Shown here: positions 27,859 to 35,290 of the stretch, piece by piece
How positions within the stretch are numbered: the stretch's first letter is position 1
How the letters are laid out: every line of letters begins with the position of its first letter
DNA from: Streptomyces sp. CB01249
Lineage (GTDB): Bacteria; Actinomycetota; Actinomycetes; Streptomycetales; Streptomycetaceae
Length of the DNA: 64,000 bases
NCBI RefSeq assembly: GCF_001905735.1
Contig: NZ_LISW01000006.1
Span: forward strand, 255,432 to 319,431
Direction: 5' to 3'
The notes under the pieces: model-generated
What the model was told of the DNA's origin: nothing
The model's input: the letters and a program-made list of their open reading frames with translations, nothing else
Database searches by the model: none
Made by a program: the position numbers and the translations under genes

Positions 27859-28178
27859 TGGGATACGGACTGCTCGCCGCGGCCATCGCGGCGGAGGTGG
27901 CGGGGACGACCGCCATGAAGTACAGCGAGGGATTCACCCGGCTCTGGCCCTCGCTGATCACCGTCGCCGGCTATCTGCTGGCCTTCTCCCTGCTCGCCCA
28001 GACCCTCAAGACCCTGTCCGTCGGCACCGCCTACGCGATCTGGGCGGGCGTCGGCACCGCGGCGGTGGCCCTCATCGGGATGTTCTTCCTGGGGGAGTCC
28101 GCCACTCCGCTCAAGGCCCTCGGCGTGCTGCTGGTCATCGCCGGTGTGGTGGTGCTCAATCTGGGCGGGGCGCACTGA
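27858..28178 (+). CDS. Small multidrug resistance (SMR) efflux protein
   Basis: 106 residues with four membrane helices. The essential membrane glutamate is Glu13 (AIAAEVAGTTAMKYSEGF), and the second helix pair contains the family GTAYAIWAGVGTA. SMR proteins exchange protons for cationic drugs or guanidinium as dimers. TACACT lies seven bases before the ATG, suggesting a leaderless mRNA. The last base is shared with the ATG of the tetR gene. Confidence 0.93.
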   Translation: MGYGLLAAAIAAEVAGTTAMKYSEGFTRLWPSLITVAGYLLAFSLLAQTLKTLSVGTAYAIWAGVGTAAVALIGMFFLGESATPLKALGVLLVIAGVVVLNLGGAH

Positions 28179-28714
28179 TGGCACGGCGGTACGACCCCGA
28201 GCGGCGCGACCGGATCATCGACGCGGCGATCCGGGTGGCCGGTGAGCGGGGCATCGCCGGGCTGAGCCACCGCTCCGTCGCCGCCGAGGCCGATGTGCCG
28301 CTGGGCTCGACCACGTACCACTTCGCCTCGCTGGACGAACTGCTGGTCGCCGCCCTGCGCCGGACCAACGAGAACTTCGCCGCCGTCCTGCGCGGGAGCG
28401 TCGCCCTCGCCGACCCGGAAGCGGACCTCGCCACCGAACTCGCCCGGCTGCTCGGGGAGTTCTTCGCGGGCGGGCGCGGCCGCGCCGAGCTGGAGTACGA
28501 GCTGTATCTCGCCGCCGTGCGCAGGCCCGCGCTGCGCCCGGTCGCCGCCGAGTGGACCGACGGCGTGACCGACCTGCTCCGCCCGCGCACCGACCCGGCC
28601 ACCGCCCGCGCCCTGGTCGCCCTGATGGACGGCATCTGCATCCAGGTGCTGCTCACGGGCAGTGCCTACGACGAGGCGTACGCCCGCGAGATGCTGGGCC
28701 GGGTCGCGGGCTGA
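28178..28714 (+). CDS. TetR-family regulator
   Basis: 178 residues. The helix-turn-helix lies at about 26-50 (GIAGLSHRSVAAEADVPLGSTTYHF). The C-terminal part is a ligand-binding helical domain. It overlaps the SMR gene by one base, so the pair is surely cotranscribed and the protein most likely represses the operon through the dyad at 27841-27858. Confidence 0.92.
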   Translation: MARRYDPERRDRIIDAAIRVAGERGIAGLSHRSVAAEADVPLGSTTYHFASLDELLVAALRRTNENFAAVLRGSVALADPEADLATELARLLGEFFAGGRGRAELEYELYLAAVRRPALRPVAAEWTDGVTDLLRPRTDPATARALVALMDGICIQVLLTGSAYDEAYAREMLGRVAG

Positions 28715-28720
28715 GCGCCG

Positions 28721-29593
28721 TCAGGGCCGGGGCACCGCCGCCAGGGCGGCCCGCACGCTGTCCTCGATGTCGGTGACCGGGTACAGCACCTCGCGGACCG
28801 TGCGGTCCCGGTCCACCACCAGGGTCAGCCGCTTGGCGCGGACGATTCCGCCGGCGCGGAACGTCGGCAGGCGCAGCGCGGCGGTCAGCTCCAGGTCGGC
28901 GTCGGAGAGGAGCGGGAAGCGCAGGCGCTCCGCCTCGGCGAAGGCCGCCTGCTCGTCGGGGCGTTGGGTGGAGACGCCGTGCACGCTCGCGCCCGCCGCC
29001 GTGAACTCGGCCAGCCGGTCGCGGTAGGTGCACGATTCGAGGGTGCAGCCGCGGGCGCCGGGGATGCCGGACCAGCCCGGGGGATAGGACTCCTGGCGGG
29101 CATAGGCGCCGGGGAAGAAGTACAGGACGGTGTACGGGGTGGCGGCCACCGGGTCCCGGCGGTCGCCGTCCGCCCCGGGCAGGGTCAGCTCCGGCACACG
29201 CGTCCCGCGCAGCGCGTGCACGCGCGCGGCCTCCCGTGAGGACTCCTCCGTGGTCGCCATCGTCTCCCCGTCTCCCATCACCCAGGCGTCGCCCCAGTCC
29301 TGGAGCGCGATCAGTACCGGCAGCAGGGCGCGTCCGCGCGGGGTCAGCCGGTACTCGTACCGCACCGGCCGCTCCTGGTACGGCTCGCGGGAGAGCACCC
29401 CCGCGTCGACCAGGAGCCGCAGCCGTTCCGTCAGGACCTTGCGCGAGACGCCCAGTTCGCGCTGGAGGGCGTCGAACCGGTGCACGCCGCGCGCGGTGTC
29501 CCGCACGATCAGCAGGGTCCACCAGTCGCCGACCACGTCGAGCGCCTGCGCGATGGCGCAGTCGGCGTCGGCCTGGCTGATGCGCTGGGGCAT
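28721..29593 (-). CDS. HxlR regulator fused to a peroxiredoxin domain
   Basis: 290 residues from ATG 29593 (GAGGAGG upstream). Residues ~1-105 are an HxlR winged helix (Cys12 near the N-terminus, GDWWTLLIVRD, FDALQRELGVSRKVLTERL). Residues ~126-290 are an AhpC/TSA domain with Cys183 and Cys188 (GCTLESC), the CX4C arrangement of PrxQ-type enzymes. The fusion suggests a regulator that senses peroxides directly through its own peroxiredoxin. It is divergent from an MFS gene, with a perfect AGTTCC-N5-GGAACT dyad between them. No frameshift or stop separates the two domains. Confidence 0.9.
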   Translation of the reverse strand: MPQRISQADADCAIAQALDVVGDWWTLLIVRDTARGVHRFDALQRELGVSRKVLTERLRLLVDAGVLSREPYQERPVRYEYRLTPRGRALLPVLIALQDWGDAWVMGDGETMATTEESSREAARVHALRGTRVPELTLPGADGDRRDPVAATPYTVLYFFPGAYARQESYPPGWSGIPGARGCTLESCTYRDRLAEFTAAGASVHGVSTQRPDEQAAFAEAERLRFPLLSDADLELTAALRLPTFRAGGIVRAKRLTLVVDRDRTVREVLYPVTDIEDSVRAALAAVPRP

Positions 29594-29642
29594 GGGGCCT
29601 CCTCGGTGGTCCGGGGCTGCCATTCAACTCCATCGGGCCGCG

Positions 29643-29671
29643 TTGACCTGCGGAATCCATGCTGCCATAGT
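29643..29671 (+). promoter_or_regulatory. Promoter of the MFS gene
   Basis: TTGACC (29643-29648), 17 bases, CATAGT (29666-29671). The operator dyad starts two bases after the -10. Confidence 0.6.
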
Positions 29672-29672
29672 C

Positions 29673-29689
29673 AGTTCCCAAAAGGAACT
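29673..29689. promoter_or_regulatory. Probable operator of the HxlR-Prx fusion protein
   Basis: AGTTCC-CAAAA-GGAACT, perfect 6-bp arms, spanning the predicted transcript start of the MFS gene and upstream of the divergent fusion gene. Confidence 0.6.
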
Positions 29690-29720
29690 CACTGGGTGTT
29701 CCGCTGGGGAGGGTGTTCGG

Positions 29721-30962
29721 ATGGGGATGCTGAGAGGTGTGCCGCGCACGGTGCGGCTGCTGGCCGTCGGGGCGTTCTTCAACGCGGTGGTGAGCTTCAC
29801 CTTCGTCTACCTCTTCGTCTATCTGACCGGCCCGCGCGGGCTCTCCGTCGCCCAGGCCGGGCTGCTCACCGGCATCGGCGGCGTCGGCCTGGTCGCGGGG
29901 AACTTCACCGGAGGCTGGTTCGGCGACCGCTACGGGCACCGCCGGATGCTGCTGCTCGGCGCCTGTGTGAGCGGTGCGGTCCTCGTCGCGCTGCCCCTGC
30001 TGCCGCTCGCCGCGCTGTACGCCGTGCTGCCGCTCGCCCAGTACGCGAGCGGCGTCGTGCGCGCCGCGAACTCCGCCCTGGTGGCCGTCTCCGTCCCGGA
30101 GGGCGGCCGGCGCCAGAGCTTCGCCCTGACCCGCTTCGCCTCCAACGGCGGCTTCACCCTCGGACCGCCCGCCGGAGCGCTGATCGCCGCCCGCTTCTCG
30201 TACGACTGGCTGTTCCTCGTCGACGGCCTGGGCACCCTGCTCTTCGCCTGTTACGCGGCCCGCATCCTCCCCGCCCGGGGCACCGCGCACTCCCGCCCCG
30301 CGCCCCCGCCGCCCGGTGCCCCGGGGCTGTGGCGCGAGCTGCTGGCCAGGCCCGCCGTGCCGGTCCTGCTCGCCGCGATCGTCTGCGTGGACGTCGTCTA
30401 CCGCCAGCAGTACTCCACCCTGCCGGTTTTCCTCGCGGACCACGGCCACTCCACCGCGTTCTACGGCTGGCTCATCGCCGTGAACGGCGGGGTGATCCTC
30501 TGTCTGGAACTGCCCGCCGCCCACGCCCTGCGCGCCCGCGCCCCGCTGGGCATCATCGGCACCGGACTGCTGCTGGTCGCGGCCGGGTACACGCTGCTGA
30601 TCCCGGGCGCCGGGGCCGGATTCGCCGTCCTGATGATGGTCTCCCTCACCCTCGGCGAGATCCTGTACAAGACCCCCGCCACGGCGTACGTCGCCGATCA
30701 GGCGCCCGCCCACGCGCAGGGCCGCTTCCAGAGCCTGTACGCGGGCGCCTCGATCAGCGGCCAGGTGCTGGCCCCGCCGCTGGGCGGCGCCCTGTACACC
30801 ACCGCGCCCGCGCTGCTCTGGCCCGCCTGCGCGGTCCTCGCCTGCCTGGCGGGGTGCGCGGTGCTCGCGGCCCGGCGGCTGCCCGGGTCTCCCGCGCCGG
30901 TCCCGGCGGCGCGTCGCCCGGACGCTGAGACCGGTTCGCCCGCGCGCCCCCGGTCCGGTTAG
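29721..30962 (+). CDS. MFS transporter
   Basis: 413 residues, about twelve helices. The loop 2-3 motif GGWFGDRYGHRR is the MFS signature. Probably a proton-coupled drug or metabolite exporter; the substrate is unknown. ATG 29721 is followed by a second ATG two codons on. It is controlled by a TTGACC-N17-CATAGT promoter with a dyad at +1, so most likely by the divergent HxlR-peroxiredoxin protein. dapD starts ten bases after the stop. Confidence 0.9.
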   Translation: MGMLRGVPRTVRLLAVGAFFNAVVSFTFVYLFVYLTGPRGLSVAQAGLLTGIGGVGLVAGNFTGGWFGDRYGHRRMLLLGACVSGAVLVALPLLPLAALYAVLPLAQYASGVVRAANSALVAVSVPEGGRRQSFALTRFASNGGFTLGPPAGALIAARFSYDWLFLVDGLGTLLFACYAARILPARGTAHSRPAPPPPGAPGLWRELLARPAVPVLLAAIVCVDVVYRQQYSTLPVFLADHGHSTAFYGWLIAVNGGVILCLELPAAHALRARAPLGIIGTGLLLVAAGYTLLIPGAGAGFAVLMMVSLTLGEILYKTPATAYVADQAPAHAQGRFQSLYAGASISGQVLAPPLGGALYTTAPALLWPACAVLACLAGCAVLAARRLPGSPAPVPAARRPDAETGSPARPRSG

Positions 30963-30965
30963 GTT
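30960..30965 (+). promoter_or_regulatory. -10 box of dapD
   Basis: TAGGTT, overlapping the MFS stop codon and seven bases before the dapD ATG; the mRNA would be leaderless. No good -35 was found. Confidence 0.35.
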
Positions 30966-30972
30966 TCTGGTC

Positions 30973-31962
30973 ATGACCGACACGACTTCCACCCGTACCA
31001 CCGGCGCCGTCGCCGCCGGCCTCGCCACCATCGCCGGCGACGGTGCCGTCCTCGACACCTGGTTCCCCGCCCCCGAGCTGACCGCCGAGCCCGGCCCGGC
31101 CGGAACCGAGCGGCTCAGCCCCGACCAGGCCGTCAACCTGCTCGGCGAGGGCGCCGCCAAGGCCATCGGCGTCGACGCCCGCCGCGGGGTCGAGGTCGTC
31201 GCCGTGCGCACGGTCATCGCCTCCCTGGACGACAAGCCGCTCGACGCCCACGACGTCTACCTGCGCCTGCACCTGCTCTCGCACCGCCTGGTCCAGCCGC
31301 ACGGGCAGAACCTGGACGGCATCTTCGGCCACCTCGCCAACGTCGCCTGGACCTCGCTCGGCCCGGTCGCCGTGGACGATCTGGAGAAGGTGCGGCTCAA
31401 CGCCCGCGCCGAGGGCCTGCACCTCCAGGTCACCTCCGTCGACAAGTTCCCGCGCATGACGGACTACGTGGCGCCGAAGGGCGTGCGGATCGCCGACGCC
31501 GACCGGGTGCGCCTCGGCGCGCACCTCGCCTCCGGCACGACCGTGATGCACGAGGGCTTCGTCAACTTCAACGCCGGCACGCTCGGCACCTCCATGGTCG
31601 AGGGCCGCATCTCCGCCGGTGTCGTCATCGGTGACGGCTCGGACATCGGCGGCGGCGCCTCCACGATGGGCACGCTCTCCGGCGGTGGCAAGGAGCGCAT
31701 CGTGATCGGCGAGCGCTGTCTGGTCGGCGCGGAGGCCGGGGTCGGCATCGCGCTCGGCGACGAGTGCGTCGTGGAGGCCGGTCTGTACGTCACCGCCGGC
31801 ACCCGGGTCACCCTGCCGGACGGCCAGGTGGTCAAGGCCCGCGAGCTCTCCGGCGCCTCGAACATCCTCTTCCGCCGCAACTCGGTCACCGGAGCCGTCG
31901 AGGCCCGCCCGAACAACGCGGTCTGGGACGGCCTCAACGACGTCCTGCACAGCAACGACTAA
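30973..31962 (+). CDS. dapD: Tetrahydrodipicolinate N-succinyltransferase
   Basis: 329 residues, the actinobacterial (long) DapD. The middle is a left-handed beta-helix of hexapeptide repeats, including TTVMHEGFVNFNAGTLGTSMVEG and GDGSDIGGGAST. It succinylates tetrahydrodipicolinate in lysine and meso-diaminopimelate synthesis. The ATG is seven bases after a -10-like box, with no ribosome-binding site. Its stop overlaps the stop of the convergent dapA gene by four bases. Confidence 0.96.
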   Translation: MTDTTSTRTTGAVAAGLATIAGDGAVLDTWFPAPELTAEPGPAGTERLSPDQAVNLLGEGAAKAIGVDARRGVEVVAVRTVIASLDDKPLDAHDVYLRLHLLSHRLVQPHGQNLDGIFGHLANVAWTSLGPVAVDDLEKVRLNARAEGLHLQVTSVDKFPRMTDYVAPKGVRIADADRVRLGAHLASGTTVMHEGFVNFNAGTLGTSMVEGRISAGVVIGDGSDIGGGASTMGTLSGGGKERIVIGERCLVGAEAGVGIALGDECVVEAGLYVTAGTRVTLPDGQVVKARELSGASNILFRRNSVTGAVEARPNNAVWDGLNDVLHSND

Positions 31963-32852
31963 GCGGCCACGAGGAGTTCCTCGTACGCCGCACGCAGCCC
32001 GTCGGACGCCTCGCGCCCGGCGGGCTGCAGCGGTTCGCGGACCGGGCCCGCCGCCAGCAGCGCCTTCGCGGTCACCGTGCCGGGCAGCCCGGACGCCATC
32101 ATCAGCGCGGTCAGCGGGGCCAGCCGCGCGTTCAGCCGGGCGGCCCCGTCGGTGTCCCCGGCGTCGAACGCGTCCAGCACCGCCCGCATCCGGCCCGGCA
32201 CCACGTTGGCGACCGTGCTGACGTACCCGGCGCCGCCCACCGCGTACAGCGGCAGATTCAGCTCCTCGCAGCCCGAGTAGTAGGCCAGCCCGCCGGCCGC
32301 GATCACCCGGGTCGCCGTCAGCAGGTCCTGCGAGCAGTCCTTCACGGCCACGATGCGCGGGTGCTCCGCGAGCCTCAGCATCGTCTCCGGCTCGATGCGG
32401 GTGCCGGTGCGGCCGGGGATGTCGTACAGCATCACCGGCAGGCCCGCCGCGTCCGCGATCCGCCGGAAGTGCGCCTCCACGGCCGCCTGCGGGGGCCTGC
32501 TGTAGTACGGGGTCACCACCAGGAGCCCGTCCGCGCCCGCCCGTTCCGCCTGGTGCGCCAGCTCGACGGTGTGCCGGGTGTCCGCGGTGCCGACGCCCGC
32601 CACCAGCGGCACGTCCGGGCCGACCGCGTCGCGCACCGCGCGCAGCAGGTCCGCCTTCTCCGCGTCGGAGGTGGTCGGGGACTCGCCGGTCGTGCCGCTG
32701 AGCACCAGCCCGTCGCAGCCGCCCGCGACCAGGGCGGCGGCGTGCGCGGCGGCGGCCTCCCGGTCGAGGGCGCCGTCGGCGGTGAACGGCGTGATCATGG
32801 CACAGAGGGCGCGGCCGAAGGGGCGCGGGCGGGCAGCGGCGGAAGGCGTCAT
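31959..32852 (-). CDS. dapA: 4-hydroxy-tetrahydrodipicolinate synthase (DapA)
   Basis: 297 residues from ATG 32852. DHDPS residues are present: Thr54-Thr55 in LSGTTGE, Tyr143 and Arg148 in YDIPGRTGT, and the Schiff-base Lys171 in IVAVKDCS. It condenses pyruvate with aspartate semialdehyde. Convergent with dapD, which acts later in the same pathway. An ATG at 32933 would extend the protein, but the extra residues look like promoter sequence. Two further DHDPS-superfamily genes lie in the sugar-acid island, and their residues differ. Confidence 0.9.
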   Translation of the reverse strand: MTPSAAARPRPFGRALCAMITPFTADGALDREAAAAHAAALVAGGCDGLVLSGTTGESPTTSDAEKADLLRAVRDAVGPDVPLVAGVGTADTRHTVELAHQAERAGADGLLVVTPYYSRPPQAAVEAHFRRIADAAGLPVMLYDIPGRTGTRIEPETMLRLAEHPRIVAVKDCSQDLLTATRVIAAGGLAYYSGCEELNLPLYAVGGAGYVSTVANVVPGRMRAVLDAFDAGDTDGAARLNARLAPLTALMMASGLPGTVTAKALLAAGPVREPLQPAGREASDGLRAAYEELLVAA

Positions 32853-32965
32853 ACCGGCAGTCTCGGTCCCGCTGACCGTGAAGGTCCACTTAGATCTGCT
32901 GTGGGTGAAGGTGAAGCAATGCTCAATCATCACCGGGGGTCGGGTCTCCCGGGCGTCCCGGGCGC

Positions 32966-33409
32966 TCAGAGGAAGAGCTTGAAACCTTCGTGGCTCGCGG
33001 TGAACCCCAGCGAGGTGTAGAAGCGGTGCGCGTCCGTCCGGCTCCGGTTGCTGGTGAGCTGCACCAGCGCGCAGCCGCGCAGCCGGGCCCGCTCCACCGC
33101 CAGCTCCATCAGCCGCCGCCCCAGACCGCCGCCCCGGCGGTCCGCCCTGACCCGCACCGCCTCGATCAGCGCCCGCTCCGCACCGCCCTTGCCGAGCCCC
33201 GGGATGTACGTCGCCTGAAGGCAGCCCACCACTGTCCCGTCCGCCTCCAGCACCAGGATCTCGTTGCGCGCGTCGGCCGCGATGTCGGCGAACGCCTTCT
33301 CGTGCGCCTCGCCCACCACGACCGACGCGGGGTCCGTCACCGCGTTCTCGTCGGCGAGCAGGGCGAGGACGGCGGGCAGGTCGGGGCGGGTGGCGGTACG
33401 CAGATGCAC
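32966..33409 (-). CDS. GNAT-family N-acetyltransferase
   Basis: 147 residues from GTG 33409. The acetyl-CoA loop RADRRGGGLGRRLME (about 88-102) and the C-terminal HRFYTSLGFTASHEGF are typical GNAT motifs. The acceptor is unknown. The frame continues upstream through Arg/Pro-rich sequence that does not look like protein. It is divergent from the acidic protein gene. Confidence 0.9.
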   Translation of the reverse strand: MHLRTATRPDLPAVLALLADENAVTDPASVVVGEAHEKAFADIAADARNEILVLEADGTVVGCLQATYIPGLGKGGAERALIEAVRVRADRRGGGLGRRLMELAVERARLRGCALVQLTSNRSRTDAHRFYTSLGFTASHEGFKLFL

Positions 33410-33627
33410 GCCCCGGATTCTGGCACGGGCGCCCCGGCGTGGAGCGGGGCGGTCCGGGGCGCCGTGACCCATGCCCGCATTCCGGTCGGCGCGCGGCGAA
33501 TTGCGTTTAGGCTTGGGGCGTGTTCCGGAAACGCGGCCCCCTGCCGGGCGGCGCGGAACACGTTCTGAGCCCCGGTCCCGTATCCGGCCCGGCGACCGAA
33601 CCCCGTACGTTCCGAGGAGACCCCCTG

Positions 33628-35145
33628 ATGTCCGCAGAGCGCCCGACCCTGCCGCCGGTCCGGCTGCACACCGAGGCCGAGCTGGCACGGGACGCGCTGG
33701 CCGCGCCGCTGCTCGCCCGTGCCGCCCGGCTCGCCCGCTGGGCCGGGCCGGACACCAGGGTCGGCGCCGGCGGCGAACTGGTCGACGCGCAACTGCCCGC
33801 CGCCGCCGAACTCCTCGGCCTCACCCCGGACGAGGACGGCGCGGCCGAGGCCAGCGAGGCGTGGCGGCTCGCCGTGGACACCGGTCTGGTCGACATCGAG
33901 GACCCCGCAGGCGAGACGGGCGACCCGGACGACGCCTTCGGCGCGGAGGACGGCTTCGCCGAGGACGATGAGCCCGGGGACGAGGAGCCTTCCGGGACCG
34001 TCACGCCCGGCGAGAACCTGGCGCTGCTGACCGGGGGTTCACCCGCGGACGTGCTCGCGATCTGGCTCGACGGGCTGGAGGCCGCGTACGCCGACGCGAC
34101 CGCACCCGCCTTCGACGACTTCGCGGACCTCATCGGCGAGGACGGCTCGGTCGACTTCGACGCGCTCGACTGGGACCCGGAGACCGAGACGGAGTTCCTG
34201 GACGGCGTCCTCGGCAACCTCTACCTGCTCACCGTCGGCGAGGGGGCGGACGGGGCGCCCGTGCCGCTGCCCGCGCTTGCCGCCTCGATGATCGTCCCCG
34301 ACGACATGGGCGAGCCCACCGATGACGTCCTGGAGCAGGTCTCGGACGCGATGATGCGGCTGGACGACCAGTTCCGGGTCCTCGAACCCATCGGCATCGT
34401 CGAGTACCAGCCGGTGGACGAGGCGCTGCTGGTCGAGGAGGGCGAGGACGCGCTGTCCCCGGGCGACGAGGAGGACGTCACCCGCTACGGCATGGTCCGG
34501 CTGACCCCGCTCGGCCTCTACGGCATCCGCGCCCGGATGCTGGACGCCGGGGTGGACGCCCCGGCGATCGGCGACCTCGCGGACAAGGGCGCCGACGCGC
34601 TCCTCGGCGGCGTCGCCCACTACCCGGAGGCCGCGGCCCGCGCCGAGATCCAGCTGTGGCTCACCCGCCGGGGCCAGGACGGCGCCGCCGCCGAACTCCT
34701 GGACGCCGCACGGGGCACCGACGAGCTGGGTCCGCTGCGCCGGCTGCACTGCCAGCAGGCGCTCGCCCTGGTCGGCGCCGAGGCGGAGCCCGCCGTGCGC
34801 GCGGTGCTGGGCGACCCGGAGCTCGGCGGCCTGGCCCGGGTCTGGCTCGCCGAGCGCGGCGCGGAGGGCGTTCCGGCGCCCTCGGAGGAGATGATCTTCT
34901 GGCTCGCCATCGACACGATCGCCGCCCAGCTGGAGGCCGCCGGCGACCTGGAGGAGCTCCAGGGCCTGGTCGAGGGGCTGTCCGGCCAGCACAGCGGCTT
35001 CTTCGAGGAGGCGTGGCGCGTCGACCACCCGGCCGCGGCGGACGTCCTGGAGGCGATGGGGCGGCTGCACAGCGACAAGAAGCAGGCCAAGGACGCCCGC
35101 AAGGCCGCGTTCAAGGCGCGCTCGCGCGGCGGTTCGGCCGACTGA
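33628..35145 (+). CDS. Acidic protein of unknown function
   Basis: 505 residues from ATG 33628, which has GAGGAGA ten bases upstream. The protein is strongly acidic, especially around 95-140 (EDDEPGDEEPSG). The C-terminal half (about 330-460) looks helical and repeat-like (AEIQLWLTRRGQDGAAAEL, VRAVLGDPELGGLARVWL), suggesting HEAT-like repeats, and the last ~25 residues are basic (KKQAKDARKAAFKARSR). No signal peptide or membrane helix. A GTG at 33520, six bases after a TAGGCT box, gives a longer frame, but that leader has poor codon use. No function is recognised. Confidence 0.8.
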   Translation: MSAERPTLPPVRLHTEAELARDALAAPLLARAARLARWAGPDTRVGAGGELVDAQLPAAAELLGLTPDEDGAAEASEAWRLAVDTGLVDIEDPAGETGDPDDAFGAEDGFAEDDEPGDEEPSGTVTPGENLALLTGGSPADVLAIWLDGLEAAYADATAPAFDDFADLIGEDGSVDFDALDWDPETETEFLDGVLGNLYLLTVGEGADGAPVPLPALAASMIVPDDMGEPTDDVLEQVSDAMMRLDDQFRVLEPIGIVEYQPVDEALLVEEGEDALSPGDEEDVTRYGMVRLTPLGLYGIRARMLDAGVDAPAIGDLADKGADALLGGVAHYPEAAARAEIQLWLTRRGQDGAAAELLDAARGTDELGPLRRLHCQQALALVGAEAEPAVRAVLGDPELGGLARVWLAERGAEGVPAPSEEMIFWLAIDTIAAQLEAAGDLEELQGLVEGLSGQHSGFFEEAWRVDHPAAADVLEAMGRLHSDKKQAKDARKAAFKARSRGGSAD

Positions 35146-35180
35146 GCGGGCGTACCACGACGGGATGAGGGGCGGCCGAA

Positions 35181-35232
35181 GTTCACCGAACGGGTCGCCC
35201 CGAAGTCGTCGCCGGTTCAACTGGTGTTGGGG
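35181..35232 (+). promoter_or_regulatory. PHO-box-like direct repeats
   Basis: Units GTTCACC (35181), GGTCGCC (35193), AGTCGTC (35204), GTTCAAC (35215) and GTTGGGG (35226) recur about every 11 bases. GTTCACC is the PhoP direct-repeat consensus in Streptomyces. They lie 60-110 bases before the PhoX-like gene. Confidence 0.55.
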
Positions 35233-35290
35233 AACGGGCGGAACGGTGAGGGCCGTCAACAGCACGCCCCCGCAGCACCAGGAGTACGTG

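Noticed and set aside
33520..33627. GTG start for the acidic protein just after a TAGGCT box
   Set aside because: The leader codons have clearly more A/T in third position than the gene, and a strong ribosome-binding site precedes ATG 33628. Kept only as an alternative.
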